From an uncultured Bacteroidia bacterium (GTDB taxonomy: Bacteria > Bacteroidota > Bacteroidia > Bacteroidales > UBA932), in contig CACXHG010000139.1 of the NCBI GenBank assembly GCA_902767355.1, positions 1 to 14,627 of the forward strand: DNA of 14,627 nt. The letters are read 5' to 3'. A program made the position numbers and the translations under genes. The notes below the pieces were generated by a model. That model saw only the letters and a list, made by a program, of their open reading frames with translations, had not been told where the DNA came from and searched no databases. This document shows positions 1 to 8,284 of the stretch, one piece after another (position 1 is the stretch's first letter; each line of letters opens with the position of its first letter).

Positions 1-386
1 CCGCTGCTGTCGCAGTAGAAGCCTCCGCTTTCGGTCTGGAAACGCAGCACCGGGTTGCGCTGGGTCACTTCCAGCGTCAGGGTCGCGGGATTGTGGATAT
101 AGGCCTCCGCGGCGCAGATTGCGCTGGTGTGGCACAGGTATTCTTCCAGGGAATTCACGTCCAGGCCCTCTATGCGCTTGCCTGCGGCGAAGGGGCGAGC
201 CATGGCCGCCACCTCGTCTTCGCTTATGAAGTTCTGCGCCCTGGGGTTGGTGATGATCACCTCTATCTTGTCGCACGTGAGCGAACCCGCCTGCTGCGCC
301 GTGAAACGGTCGGCACACCAGAAGTAGCCGCTCAGAAGCGCGCATACAAGCACTCCCAGGAATATGACCAGAATCTTCCTAAACAT
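1..386 (-). CDS. ftsQ: Cell division protein FtsQ, N-terminal part (cut by the left edge)
   Basis: FtsQ is a bitopic inner-membrane protein that links early and late divisome proteins through its periplasmic POTRA and beta domains. The first 128 codons are visible. There is a short cytoplasmic MFRK start, one membrane helix at about residues 5-24, then a periplasmic segment. Residues about 38-115 look like a POTRA domain: a start of type CDKIEVIITN, an ISEDEV helix, and a closing strand with the family-like QRNPVLRF at 109-116. The ATG at 386-384 overlaps the end of murC by 8 bases (ATGTTTAG), which suggests translational coupling. Its place directly after murC is the usual one in Bacteroidota; ftsA and ftsZ would be expected next. 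The call rests on position, topology and the POTRA-like pattern, since FtsQ sequences diverge strongly. The C-terminal half is not in the window. Confidence 0.88.
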   Translation of the reverse strand, partial: MFRKILVIFLGVLVCALLSGYFWCADRFTAQQAGSLTCDKIEVIITNPRAQNFISEDEVAAMARPFAAGKRIEGLDVNSLEEYLCHTSAICAAEAYIHNPATLTLEVTQRNPVLRFQTESGGFYCDSS

Positions 387-1734
387 TCTTGAGGTATTCT
401 TCTATCTGAGGTATAAACCTGTCTATGTCGCCTGCCCCGAAGGTTACGAGGCAGTCGATGTTTCTGCTTTTTATGGTGTCCATCAGCGCGGCTTTCTCTA
501 CAAGCGTCTTGTCGGCGATGGTCACCTTGCTCAGAATCATCTCGGAATTGACGCCTTCTATCGGCAGCTCGCGGGCGGGGTATATGGGCAGCATAATCAG
601 GCTGTCAAGCCCGCTCAGGGCGGCGGCAAACTCGTCTGCAAAGTCGCGGGTGCGGGTATAGAGATGAGGCTGGAAAATGCCAGTCAGATGCCTGCCGGCG
701 AATATCTCGCGCATTGCGCTGATGGCGGTGGCAATCTCCTTCGGGTGATGGGCGTAGTCGTCTATATAAGCCACCTTGGGCGTGTTGACATGGATGTCAA
801 AGCGCCTCTGCACGCCGGCGAAAGAGGCCAGGGCGGCCTTGATGCGCTCCGGCTCCACGCCGTAGAGCAAGGCTACTGCCGAGGCGGCCACCGCGTTCTC
901 TACATTGACCCAGCCGGGCACGCCCACCGTGCAGCCGGTCATCTTGCCGCCGGGATGGTTCAGGGTAAAGGAGAAGTATCCGCCCTCGAGCGCCACTATG
1001 TCGGAGGCGTAGAAGTCGCAGGGCGTGTTGTAGCTGTAATGCAGAATCTTTGCCTTTACGCCTTCCGTGTGCAGGTCCGCTCCCAGTTTGGCAACCACAT
1101 ATCCGTCAGACGCAACCTGGCCGGCGAAAGCGGCGAAGGCCTCCTTCACTGCCTCGTGGGTGCCGTAGATGTCCAGATGGTCGGCGTCGATGGCGGTCAC
1201 CACCGCGATTTTGGGCTTTAGCTGCAGGAAAGAGCGGTCATATTCGTCGGCCTCGGCCACAATCACATTGCCCTTGCTCATGAGCAGGTTGGTGCCATAG
1301 TTCTTGGAGATGCCGCCCAGAAAAGCCGTGCAGCCGTCCTGGGTGCCGCTCGTGAATATGTGTGCCAGAAGGGTGGAGGTGGTGGTCTTGCCGTGGGTGC
1401 CGCTCACCGCCAGGCAGTCTTTGCCGCTGGCAATCTCGCCCAGGGCGCGGGAGCGCTTGCACAGGTTGTAGCCTTTCTCGCGCACGAACTGCAGCTCCTG
1501 CAGGCTTTCGGGTATGGCCGGGGTATAGATCACAAAGGTCTTGGCCACGTTTATGGGCACCAGGTCGGGCCTGTCCTCGTAGTGCACCAGAATGCCTTCC
1601 TTTTCCAGTTGGGCAGTCAGGGCGGAGGGGGTGCGGTCGTAGCCGGACACATTCTTGCCTATGTATTTGAAATAGCGGGCAAGGGCGCTCATCCCAATAC
1701 CGCCGATTCCTATGAAATAATAGTTGTCGTACAT
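379..1734 (-). CDS. murC: UDP-N-acetylmuramate--L-alanine ligase (MurC)
   Basis: MurC adds L-Ala to UDP-MurNAc using ATP, the first amino acid of the peptidoglycan stem peptide, in the cytoplasm. Numbering from the ATG at 1734-1732 gives 451 aa, the normal family length. The N-terminal Rossmann-like domain opens with FIGIGGIGMSALA (about 7-19). The central ATPase P-loop is GTHGKTTT (112-119), followed by ADEYDRSF. The C-terminal domain has YIDDYAHHPKE (323-333) and QPHLYTRTRDF, both diagnostic of MurC. A TTG codon four codons upstream (1746) would overlap murG. I prefer the ATG, which lies 2 bases after the murG stop (1737-1739). No clear Shine-Dalgarno sequence is seen. The end overlaps ftsQ by 8 bases. 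No key residue is missing. Confidence 0.97.
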   Translation of the reverse strand: MYDNYYFIGIGGIGMSALARYFKYIGKNVSGYDRTPSALTAQLEKEGILVHYEDRPDLVPINVAKTFVIYTPAIPESLQELQFVREKGYNLCKRSRALGEIASGKDCLAVSGTHGKTTTSTLLAHIFTSGTQDGCTAFLGGISKNYGTNLLMSKGNVIVAEADEYDRSFLQLKPKIAVVTAIDADHLDIYGTHEAVKEAFAAFAGQVASDGYVVAKLGADLHTEGVKAKILHYSYNTPCDFYASDIVALEGGYFSFTLNHPGGKMTGCTVGVPGWVNVENAVAASAVALLYGVEPERIKAALASFAGVQRRFDIHVNTPKVAYIDDYAHHPKEIATAISAMREIFAGRHLTGIFQPHLYTRTRDFADEFAAALSGLDSLIMLPIYPARELPIEGVNSEMILSKVTIADKTLVEKAALMDTIKSRNIDCLVTFGAGDIDRFIPQIEEYLKNV

Positions 1735-1736
1735 AT

Positions 1737-2837
1737 CTATCTGCAAAGTTTAAGCACCTCGTCGGCGATGTCCCTCGCTGCATTTTTCTTGCCGAGCTTG
1801 AGGATTTCGCGCTCCATCGAGGCAATTTTTTCGCTGTCTGCCAGCAGTGCCGTGGCCGTGTCCATAAGCTTTTCGCGGGCATCGGCGTCCAAGACCATCA
1901 TGGCGGCGTTTTTCTCTACCAGCGCCATGGCATTGTGCCGCTGGTGGTCCTCAGCCACATTTGGCGAGGGCACGAATATGGTCGCCTTGCCGCTCACGCA
2001 CAACTCCGAGATGGTGCCCGCCCCGGCGCGGGAGATAATCACGTCGGCCACCGCATAGGCCAGGTCCATGCGGTCTATGAAGGTGTAGTTCCTGACATTT
2101 GAGGCGGGGTGTTCCTTCAGGAAGGCCTCGATTTCGCTCTTATAATATTTGCCGCTCTGCCAGAGTATCTGGAAGTCGGCGCCGGCGCTCTTTTCCACTA
2201 TCCACTTCTGCACGCTCTCGTTCAGGGTGCGGGCGCCCAGGCTGCCGCCGACCACGAAGACGGTCTTTTTCTTGGGGTCGAGGCCGTAGTATTCATAGCC
2301 CTCGGCGCGCTGGGCCTCGGTCGGCGGGTTGATGTCGGCACGTATTGGGTTGCCGGTGAAGATTATCTTCTCGGCGGGGAAAAAGCGGTCCATCTTGTCG
2401 TAGGCCACGCATATCTTCTGCACCTTGCCGCCCAGCTTTCTGTTGGTCAGGCCGGCGAAGGAGTTCTGCTCCTGAATCAGGCAGGGGATCTTCATGGAGC
2501 TGGCCGCCATGAGCAGGGGGGCGCTGGCATAGCCGCCGACGCCGACCGCCACGTCGGGTTTGAATTCCCTGATGATGGCCTTTGCCCTGCGAAGGCTGCT
2601 GAGCACCTTGAACGGCAGCAGCAGGTTTTTCAGGGAGAGTTTTCTCTGCAGACCCGCCACCGGCAGGCCTATTATCTTGTAGCCGGCCTTGGGCACGCGC
2701 TCCATCTCCATCTTGCCCTGTGCCCCAACGAAGAGGATTTCGCATTCGGTGCCGCTGCTGCGCAGTGCGTCTGCAATGCTGATTGCCGGGAAAATGTGGC
2801 CCCCGGTGCCGCCGCCGCTTATGATGATCCGTTTCAT
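1737..2837 (-). CDS. murG: UDP-GlcNAc:lipid I N-acetylglucosamine transferase (MurG)
   Basis: MurG is the GT28 glycosyltransferase that moves GlcNAc from UDP-GlcNAc to lipid I, making lipid II on the cytoplasmic face of the inner membrane. The protein is 366 aa, normal for the family, and has two Rossmann domains. The N-terminal glycine-rich loop GGGTGGH is at 8-14 and GVGGYAS at about 99-105. The C-terminal domain has GGSLGA (197-202), the nucleotide-binding segment SRAGAGTISEL (269-279) and EDHQRHN (296-302), all in the expected order. The ATG at 2837-2835 is followed at once by the first beta strand, which supports this start. It lies 17 bases... downstream of ftsW across a short gap (2838-2853) that holds a palindrome, and 2 bases before murC. 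Confidence 0.98.
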   Translation of the reverse strand: MKRIIISGGGTGGHIFPAISIADALRSSGTECEILFVGAQGKMEMERVPKAGYKIIGLPVAGLQRKLSLKNLLLPFKVLSSLRRAKAIIREFKPDVAVGVGGYASAPLLMAASSMKIPCLIQEQNSFAGLTNRKLGGKVQKICVAYDKMDRFFPAEKIIFTGNPIRADINPPTEAQRAEGYEYYGLDPKKKTVFVVGGSLGARTLNESVQKWIVEKSAGADFQILWQSGKYYKSEIEAFLKEHPASNVRNYTFIDRMDLAYAVADVIISRAGAGTISELCVSGKATIFVPSPNVAEDHQRHNAMALVEKNAAMMVLDADAREKLMDTATALLADSEKIASMEREILKLGKKNAARDIADEVLKLCR

Positions 2838-2839
2838 AT

Positions 2840-2853
2840 ACGTTTATAAACGT
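2840..2853. repeat. Perfect 14-bp palindrome between ftsW and murG
   Basis: The plus strand reads ACGTTTATAAACGT, its own reverse complement. It fills 14 of the 16 bases between the ftsW stop (2854-2856) and the murG start (2837). It is AT-rich in a GC-rich cluster. It could be a small protein-binding site or a weak hairpin near the murG start. With no loop and a short stem it does not look like a terminator. Function unknown, and it may be chance in an AT-rich spacer. Confidence 0.45.
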
Positions 2854-4197
2854 TTAAAAAGGTTTGTCGCTGTCTTCGACAGTAAGTTCTACCGTGTCCT
2901 GCTCCTGCTGTGCCGGCTCGCCAGGAGCCGGAGCAGCTTCCGCACCAGATGCTTCTGCCGCCGCGGCTTCTTCTGCCAGGCGTTTCTCCTCTTCCAGACG
3001 GCTCACGCTGCGGCTCACGCTCAGAATGATGCCCACCGCCGCGCTCAGCACCAGGTAGGCCGTGCCACCGTGGCTTATCAGCGGCAGTGTGTGGCCGGTG
3101 ATGGGAATCAGCCTCACATTCACCAGTATGTGCAGGAAGGCCTGGGTGGTGATCAGAAAGGCCAGTCCCAGCACCAGCGCCTGCGAGAAGGCGTCAGGGC
3201 ACTTGAACGACAGGCTGATGCAGCGGAACAGGAATATCAGGTACAGCAGTATTATAAACACGCCTCCCACGAGGCCGGTCTCCTCCACTATGGCTGCGAA
3301 GATAAAGTCGGAGAATGCCATGGACAGCGAGTAGCGGGCAGTGCCGTTGCCCACGCCCTTGCCCAGTATGCCGCCCTCTTTGATGGCGATTTTTGCACTT
3401 TCGCTCTGGCGCTGGTCGCGGTCTATGTCCTCCAGCTGTTCCCTGGTGAGCTTGGTCAGGTCCACCGTGCTGTCAGCTTCCGGCTTCGCAAAATTCTTGA
3501 TGCGGCTCTCCACCGTGCCCACGCGGTTGAAAATGGCTGCGTCGGCCGCCTTGGGGCTGATGGCCAGCGCCAGGTGGTACACGCCAAAGATAATCGCTAT
3601 CAGGGCCACGGCCCCCGCCGCGGTCAATGCCAGATACTTGAACTTGACGTCCATGAAGTAGAACATCATCATGCTGATCAGGGCCAGCAGCAGGGCGGAG
3701 GAGAAGCTGTTGACCATGATGCAGGCGCACACGGCCAGCACCCATACCAGCAGCTTCAGGAAATAGCCCTTGAGGGTGTTGATCTCCCTGGTGTACTTTT
3801 CGAGCGCCCAGCTCAGGAATATGATGAGGCCCACCTTCACGAACTCGAACACCTGCAGCGTGTGGCCAAACAGTCTGAGGCCGCGCACCGCGCCGTTGCG
3901 CCTGTCCTGGAAGGCCGGCACAAACAGCATCAGCAGCATCAGCAGCGAGATGCCGAATATGTACGGGGCCAACTTGCGATATACATTATAATTGAAGGCG
4001 TAGCAGGCAAACATGGCGGCGAAGCCCAGCGCCACGCTGCCCAGCTGCTCCAGGTAGATGGAAGTCTTGCTCATGATCTCCGGGTTGTTCTTGGTGAGGA
4101 ACGAACCCACGGAAAAGACGGCAATGATGGATATCATCGCAAAGATTGCGACGATGAACCATATCACGCGGTCACCTCTGAGCCTGACTTTTGCCAT
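2854..4197 (-). CDS. ftsW: Septal peptidoglycan polymerase FtsW (SEDS family)
   Basis: FtsW is the multi-pass SEDS glycosyltransferase that polymerises lipid II at the septum together with its partner transpeptidase FtsI. The 447-aa product has about ten hydrophobic segments and a large extracytoplasmic region (about 210-300). This region ends with the SEDS signature SDFIFAAIVEE, whose Asp297 corresponds to the catalytic Asp of the family. The motifs IAIKEGGILGKGVGNG (270-285) and LPLISHGGTA (371-380) also fit. Oddly, the usually conserved RW and QPSE pattern after the NGA motif reads RGL (105-107) and QVFE (115-118); the Glu is kept. A hydrophilic tail rich in Ala and Glu (about 400-447) follows the last helix. 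The gene lies 7 bases after murD, and its pairing with murD and murG is typical. RodA is a less likely alternative because of the context. Confidence 0.93.
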   Translation of the reverse strand: MAKVRLRGDRVIWFIVAIFAMISIIAVFSVGSFLTKNNPEIMSKTSIYLEQLGSVALGFAAMFACYAFNYNVYRKLAPYIFGISLLMLLMLFVPAFQDRRNGAVRGLRLFGHTLQVFEFVKVGLIIFLSWALEKYTREINTLKGYFLKLLVWVLAVCACIMVNSFSSALLLALISMMMFYFMDVKFKYLALTAAGAVALIAIIFGVYHLALAISPKAADAAIFNRVGTVESRIKNFAKPEADSTVDLTKLTREQLEDIDRDQRQSESAKIAIKEGGILGKGVGNGTARYSLSMAFSDFIFAAIVEETGLVGGVFIILLYLIFLFRCISLSFKCPDAFSQALVLGLAFLITTQAFLHILVNVRLIPITGHTLPLISHGGTAYLVLSAAVGIILSVSRSVSRLEEEKRLAEEAAAAEASGAEAAPAPGEPAQQEQDTVELTVEDSDKPF

Positions 4198-4204
4198 AAT
4201 CTTG

Positions 4205-5539
4205 TTACAGGTTTCTTACGGCCTCCTTGAACTGGCGGCCGCGGTCTTCATAGCTCTTGAACAAATCGAAGCTTGCGCAGCAGGGACTCAGCAGCACGGT
4301 GTCGCCCTCAACTGCCAGTGAGCTGGCTGCCTGCACCGCCTCTGCGGCGGAAGAAGTGTCCACTATGGTGTCCACCTTGTCTTCAAAGGCCTCGTGAATC
4401 TTGCGGTTGTCCACGCCCAGGCACACGATGGCGCGCACTTTCTCGCGCACCAGGTCGAAGAGCGGCGAGTAGTCGTTGCCCTTGTCCTTGCCGCCCAGGA
4501 TGAGCACCACCGGGGTGGTCATGCATTCCAGGGCATACCAGGTAGAGTTCACGTTGGTCGCCTTGGAGTCGTTCACATAGAGCACGCCGCCCACGCTGAG
4601 TACCTTCTCCATGCGGTGTTCCACCGGAGTGAAGCTGGTCAGGGCCTTGCGTATGCCCTCGTTGGTGATGTTCATAATCTTGCCGGTGAGGGCTGCTGCC
4701 ATGGTGTTGTAGATATTGTGCTTGCCCTGCAGCGTGAGGTCCGACACCGCCATCTCGTAGCTGTCGCCGGCGTAGCCCACGTGCATGCGGCCGCCCATGG
4801 TGTAGGCGCCTTCCGTGACTTCTTTCTCCTGGCTGATGGGCAGCATCTGCGCCTTTATCACTATCTGGTTGAGGTTCTTGATGGTGATCTCGTCGTCGGA
4901 GCAGAATATGAAGCAGTCGTCTGCGGCCATGTTCTGGGTGATGCGGAACTTGGCGTTTACATAATTCTGAAGGTCGTAGCCGTAGCGGTCCAGATGGTCC
5001 GGGGTAATATTGAGCAGGATGGCTATGTCGGCCTTGAAGTCGTACATGTTGTCCAGCTGGAAGCTGCTCAGCTCCAGCACGTAAATGTCAAAATGCTCGG
5101 TGGCCACCTGCAGGGCGTAGCTGCGGCCTATGTTTCCGCCGAGCCCCACGTTGAGCCCCACGTTCTTGAGCATATAATATATGAGCGAGGTGGTAGTGGT
5201 CTTGCCGTTGCTGCCGGTGATGCAGATTTTCTTGGCCTTGTCCCAGCGGCCGGCAAATTCTATCTCGGATATGATGGGTATGCCCATCTCGATGGCCTTA
5301 GCCACCAGCGGGGCTGTGGAAGGAATGCCAGGGCTCTTTATTATCTCCTTGGCATTTAAGATTTTGTCCCAGCTGTGCCCGCCCTCTTCATAGGGTATTT
5401 TCCACTTGTCGAGCATCTGGCGATAGTCGGCGGACAGGGTGGACATATCCGACAGGAATACGTCAAAACCTTTGACCTTTGCCAATACCGCAGCTCCAAC
5501 TCCGCTTTCGCCGCCGCCCAAAACTACAATCCTATCCAT
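4205..5539 (-). CDS. murD: UDP-N-acetylmuramoyl-L-alanine--D-glutamate ligase (MurD)
   Basis: MurD adds D-Glu to UDP-MurNAc-L-Ala with ATP, the second ligase step in the cytoplasm. The protein is 444 aa, normal length. The N-terminal nucleotide-binding-like domain starts with VVLGGGESGVGAA (5-17). The ATPase P-loop is GSNGKTTTT (109-117). LELSSFQLD (155-163) and NITPDHLDRY (177-186) follow. Lys197 in NAKFRI is the expected carbamylated Lys. The C-terminal domain has HRMEKV, NDSKATN (323-329), GGKDKG and SPCCASFD (418-425), all MurD hallmarks. The ATG at 5539-5537 precedes the first beta strand directly. The gene sits 21 bases after mraY and 7 bases before ftsW, as expected in a dcw cluster. 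Confidence 0.98.
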   Translation of the reverse strand: MDRIVVLGGGESGVGAAVLAKVKGFDVFLSDMSTLSADYRQMLDKWKIPYEEGGHSWDKILNAKEIIKSPGIPSTAPLVAKAIEMGIPIISEIEFAGRWDKAKKICITGSNGKTTTTSLIYYMLKNVGLNVGLGGNIGRSYALQVATEHFDIYVLELSSFQLDNMYDFKADIAILLNITPDHLDRYGYDLQNYVNAKFRITQNMAADDCFIFCSDDEITIKNLNQIVIKAQMLPISQEKEVTEGAYTMGGRMHVGYAGDSYEMAVSDLTLQGKHNIYNTMAAALTGKIMNITNEGIRKALTSFTPVEHRMEKVLSVGGVLYVNDSKATNVNSTWYALECMTTPVVLILGGKDKGNDYSPLFDLVREKVRAIVCLGVDNRKIHEAFEDKVDTIVDTSSAAEAVQAASSLAVEGDTVLLSPCCASFDLFKSYEDRGRQFKEAVRNL

Positions 5540-5560
5540 ATTATATTGTGTCTTAATAGC

Positions 5561-6817
5561 TTATCTAATCTTTAAAGTTACAATGGTAAGTACCGCCAGG
5601 ATGATGGACACTATCCAGAAGCGGGCGACGATGCGTGCCTCGGGCTGGATCTCGCGGGGGCTCTGGATGAGCGCCTCTGGGTCCTCTTTCTGGAAATGGT
5701 GGTGCAGGGGAGACATCCTGAAAACTCTCACGCCCTTGCCGTATTTCTTCTTGGTATATTTGAAATATCCTCTCTGGATAATCACGGACAGGCTTTCTGC
5801 AAGCCAGACTCCGCACAGTATGGGGAGCAGCAGCTCCTTGCGGATAAGCACCGCGCACACGCCTATCACGCCGCCCAGCATGAGGCTGCCGGTGTCGCCC
5901 ATGAACACCTTGGCGGGGAAGGAGTTGTACCACAGAAAGCCCAGCAGCGCGCCCACCAGCGCAGCCATATACACGGCAATCTCGCCGCTGTGCGGGATAT
6001 ACATGATGTTCAGATAGTTGGCGTAGCCGACGTGACCAGACAGATAGGCCAGCACGCCCAGCGTCGCCCCCACTATGGCCGTGACTCCGGCAGATAGGCC
6101 GTCCATGCCGTCGGTGAGGTTGGCTCCGTTGGAGCAGGCCGTGATAATGAAGATGATGACCAGGATATACACAATCCAGGTCCACCACTTGCCGGCCTCT
6201 CCCTTCAGGGGCGAGAGCCAGGAATAGTCAAACTCGTTGTTCTTTACAAACGGGATGGTGGTCTTGGCGTTGTTCTCAATCACGACCTGGGACACCTGCT
6301 CTTCCGGCTGGCTGCTGTAGCCGCCGTTGCCCCCGACCCTGAAACCCAGCTGGCTGCTGAAGCACATGGTCAGGCCCACTGCCAGGCCCAGGGCCACCTG
6401 GGCAAGAATCTTCTTCTTGCCGGAAAGGCCGTCCTTATTGTGCTTGACAATTTTTGCGTGGTCGTCCAGATAGCCTATAAAACCCAGCCACAAAGTGGCT
6501 ATTATCAGCAGTATGTTGTTCACATTGGTCAAATCGCCGAAGAGTAGTATGGGAACCAGGATGGAGAGGGCTATGATCATGCCGCCCATGGTGGGGGTGC
6601 CTTTCTTGCTCAGCTGGCCTTCCAGGCCCAGGTCGCGTATCTCTTCGCCTATCTGTTTCTCCCGTAGCTTTTTTATGATGATCTTCCCGGACCACAGCGC
6701 GGTGATGATGCTCACCAGGGCGCAGCAGACCACTCTGAAGGAGATATAGTTCATGAGCCTGACGCCGGCGAAATCGACGCCTATGGACTGCAACCAATTG
6801 AAAAGATGATACAACAT
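5561..6817 (-). CDS. mraY: Phospho-N-acetylmuramoyl-pentapeptide transferase (MraY)
   Basis: MraY is the integral membrane enzyme that transfers phospho-MurNAc-pentapeptide from UDP to undecaprenyl phosphate, making lipid I. The 418-aa protein has about ten hydrophobic segments and the full motif set: GTPTMGG (73-79), YLDD (116-119) with the first catalytic Asp pair, NLTDGMDG (233-240), MGDTGS (306-311) and PLHHHF (370-375). It is longer than the roughly 360-aa proteobacterial enzyme. The extra length is mainly a hydrophilic loop at about 160-210, which from the topology would be periplasmic and is, as I recall, common in Bacteroidota. The ATG lies 3 bases after the murE stop. In many Proteobacteria murF would sit between these genes; it does not here. 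Confidence 0.98.
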   Translation of the reverse strand: MLYHLFNWLQSIGVDFAGVRLMNYISFRVVCCALVSIITALWSGKIIIKKLREKQIGEEIRDLGLEGQLSKKGTPTMGGMIIALSILVPILLFGDLTNVNNILLIIATLWLGFIGYLDDHAKIVKHNKDGLSGKKKILAQVALGLAVGLTMCFSSQLGFRVGGNGGYSSQPEEQVSQVVIENNAKTTIPFVKNNEFDYSWLSPLKGEAGKWWTWIVYILVIIFIITACSNGANLTDGMDGLSAGVTAIVGATLGVLAYLSGHVGYANYLNIMYIPHSGEIAVYMAALVGALLGFLWYNSFPAKVFMGDTGSLMLGGVIGVCAVLIRKELLLPILCGVWLAESLSVIIQRGYFKYTKKKYGKGVRVFRMSPLHHHFQKEDPEALIQSPREIQPEARIVARFWIVSIILAVLTIVTLKIR

Positions 6818-6820
6818 ATA

Positions 6821-8284
6821 TTAATTCTCTTTTATCGAATTGAATACTTCTGCGATGACTTCCTTGTCGTCGAAATGATGTTTTACGGTGCCGATGATCT
6901 GATAATCTTCATGGCCCTTGCCGGCCACCAGCACCACAGCCCCCCGGGGCGCGAACAGGATTGCGCTGCGGATGGCCTCGGCGCGGTCTGTGATAAACAC
7001 CGATTTGGCCCTTGCGGCGGTGTCCATCCCGGCGCGTATCTCGGCGATGATGTCCTCCGGCTGCTCGGTGCGCGGGTTGTCGGAAGTTACCACCACGCGG
7101 TCGGCATACTTGGCGGCTATCTGGCCCATCTCGGGGCGCTTGGTGCGGTCCCGGTCGCCGCCGCAGCCGAACACGCAAATCAGAAATTCGCCCTTGGCCG
7201 CCTCCTTGAGCGTGCGCAGCACATTCTCCAAGGCGTCGGGCGTGTGGGCGTAATCTACCACGGCCGTGATGTCATTGCCGCCCTTTATGTATTCCAGACG
7301 GCCGTCCACGGCCTTCATGCCGCTCAGAAGGGTCAGCACCTCTTCCTTGTCAGCACCCAGCAGCACTGCGGCGGAATACACCGCCAGCAGGTTGTAGGCG
7401 TTGTGGGCGCCTATGAAGCGGGTCCACACCTGCACGCCGTCCATGACCAGCTGCATGCCGTCCAGGGTCTCCTCCATCAGGCGGCAGCGGAAGTCGGCCA
7501 TTTTCTTGCAGGAATAGCGGTAGATGTGCGCCTTGCAGTTCTGCACCATCACCTCGCCGTTGGCGTCGTCTATGTTTACCAGCGCAAAGGCGTCCTTGGG
7601 CAGATTGTCAAAGAATGCCTTCTTGCAGTTGCGGTAGTTGTCGAAAGTCTTATGGTAGTCCAGATGGTCGTGGGTCAGGTTGGAGAAGATTCCGCCCCTG
7701 AAAGTCAGGTCCGCCACGCGGTCCTGGTCTATGGCGTGGGAGCTGACCTCCATAAAGCAATATTCGCAGCCGCTGGCGGCCATATCGCTTATCAGGGCGT
7801 TGAGCTCCAGCGGGTCGGGAGTGGTGTGGTCGGTGTGGTAGCGGCGGCTGCCTATGTAGTTTGCTATGGTCGATATAAGCCCGCAGGCATAGCCCAGCGA
7901 GGTGAATAGCCGGTAGAGCAGGGTGGCTGTGGTGGTCTTGCCGTTGGTGCCGGTCACGCCCACCAGATTGAGTTTTGCAGACGGGTGGTCGTAGAAATTG
8001 GCGGCCAGGCGCGAGAGGGCCTTGCGGCTGGAGTCAACCTTGATGTAGGCGACCCTGTCTTCGCTCACCTTCTCGAAACTGCCCTCGTTCTGGTACACCA
8101 CGGCGGCCGCCCCGTTTTCCACAGCCTTGGCTATGAATTTGTGGCCGTCTGCGGCATTGCCCTCCACCGCCACGAACAGGCTGCCGGGGGTGCATTTGCG
8201 CGAGTCGGTCTGCACGGCGCTTATATCTATGTCACGGTCGGCCTTCGAGGCCTGGATGCCTTCCAAAAGTTTGCTCAGTTTCAT
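6821..8284 (-). CDS. murE: UDP-MurNAc-L-alanyl-D-glutamate--2,6-diaminopimelate ligase (MurE)
   Basis: MurE adds the third stem residue to UDP-MurNAc-L-Ala-D-Glu with ATP. The 487-aa protein is of normal length. It shows TDSRK (26-30) and LFVAVEG in the N-terminal uridine-binding domain, the P-loop GTNGKTTT (112-119), HTTPDPLEL (153-161), EVSSHAIDQDRV (179-190), and THDHLDYH (204-211). A Lys pair (221-222) sits at the expected carbamylated position, and VDYAHTPDAL (343-352) follows. The substrate motif DNPR (402-405) is the signature of meso-diaminopimelate-specific enzymes, as opposed to Lys-adding ones. The ATG overlaps the ftsI stop as ATGA (8281-8284), a coupling arrangement, and the gene ends 3 bases before mraY. 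Confidence 0.98.
   Translation of the reverse strand: MKLSKLLEGIQASKADRDIDISAVQTDSRKCTPGSLFVAVEGNAADGHKFIAKAVENGAAAVVYQNEGSFEKVSEDRVAYIKVDSSRKALSRLAANFYDHPSAKLNLVGVTGTNGKTTTATLLYRLFTSLGYACGLISTIANYIGSRRYHTDHTTPDPLELNALISDMAASGCEYCFMEVSSHAIDQDRVADLTFRGGIFSNLTHDHLDYHKTFDNYRNCKKAFFDNLPKDAFALVNIDDANGEVMVQNCKAHIYRYSCKKMADFRCRLMEETLDGMQLVMDGVQVWTRFIGAHNAYNLLAVYSAAVLLGADKEEVLTLLSGMKAVDGRLEYIKGGNDITAVVDYAHTPDALENVLRTLKEAAKGEFLICVFGCGGDRDRTKRPEMGQIAAKYADRVVVTSDNPRTEQPEDIIAEIRAGMDTAARAKSVFITDRAEAIRSAILFAPRGAVVLVAGKGHEDYQIIGTVKHHFDDKEVIAEVFNSIKEN

Noticed and set aside
1735..1746. TTG start for murC at 1746
   Set aside because: The ATG at 1734 directly precedes the conserved first strand, is a better codon, and lies 2 bases after the murG stop. 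The TTG would add four residues with no support.
3585..3592. TATCTTTG on the minus strand, a match to the -7 promoter consensus
   Set aside because: It lies inside ftsW, where it encodes part of a membrane helix (Ile-Phe-Gly), with no -33 box and no gene start nearby; a chance match is likely.
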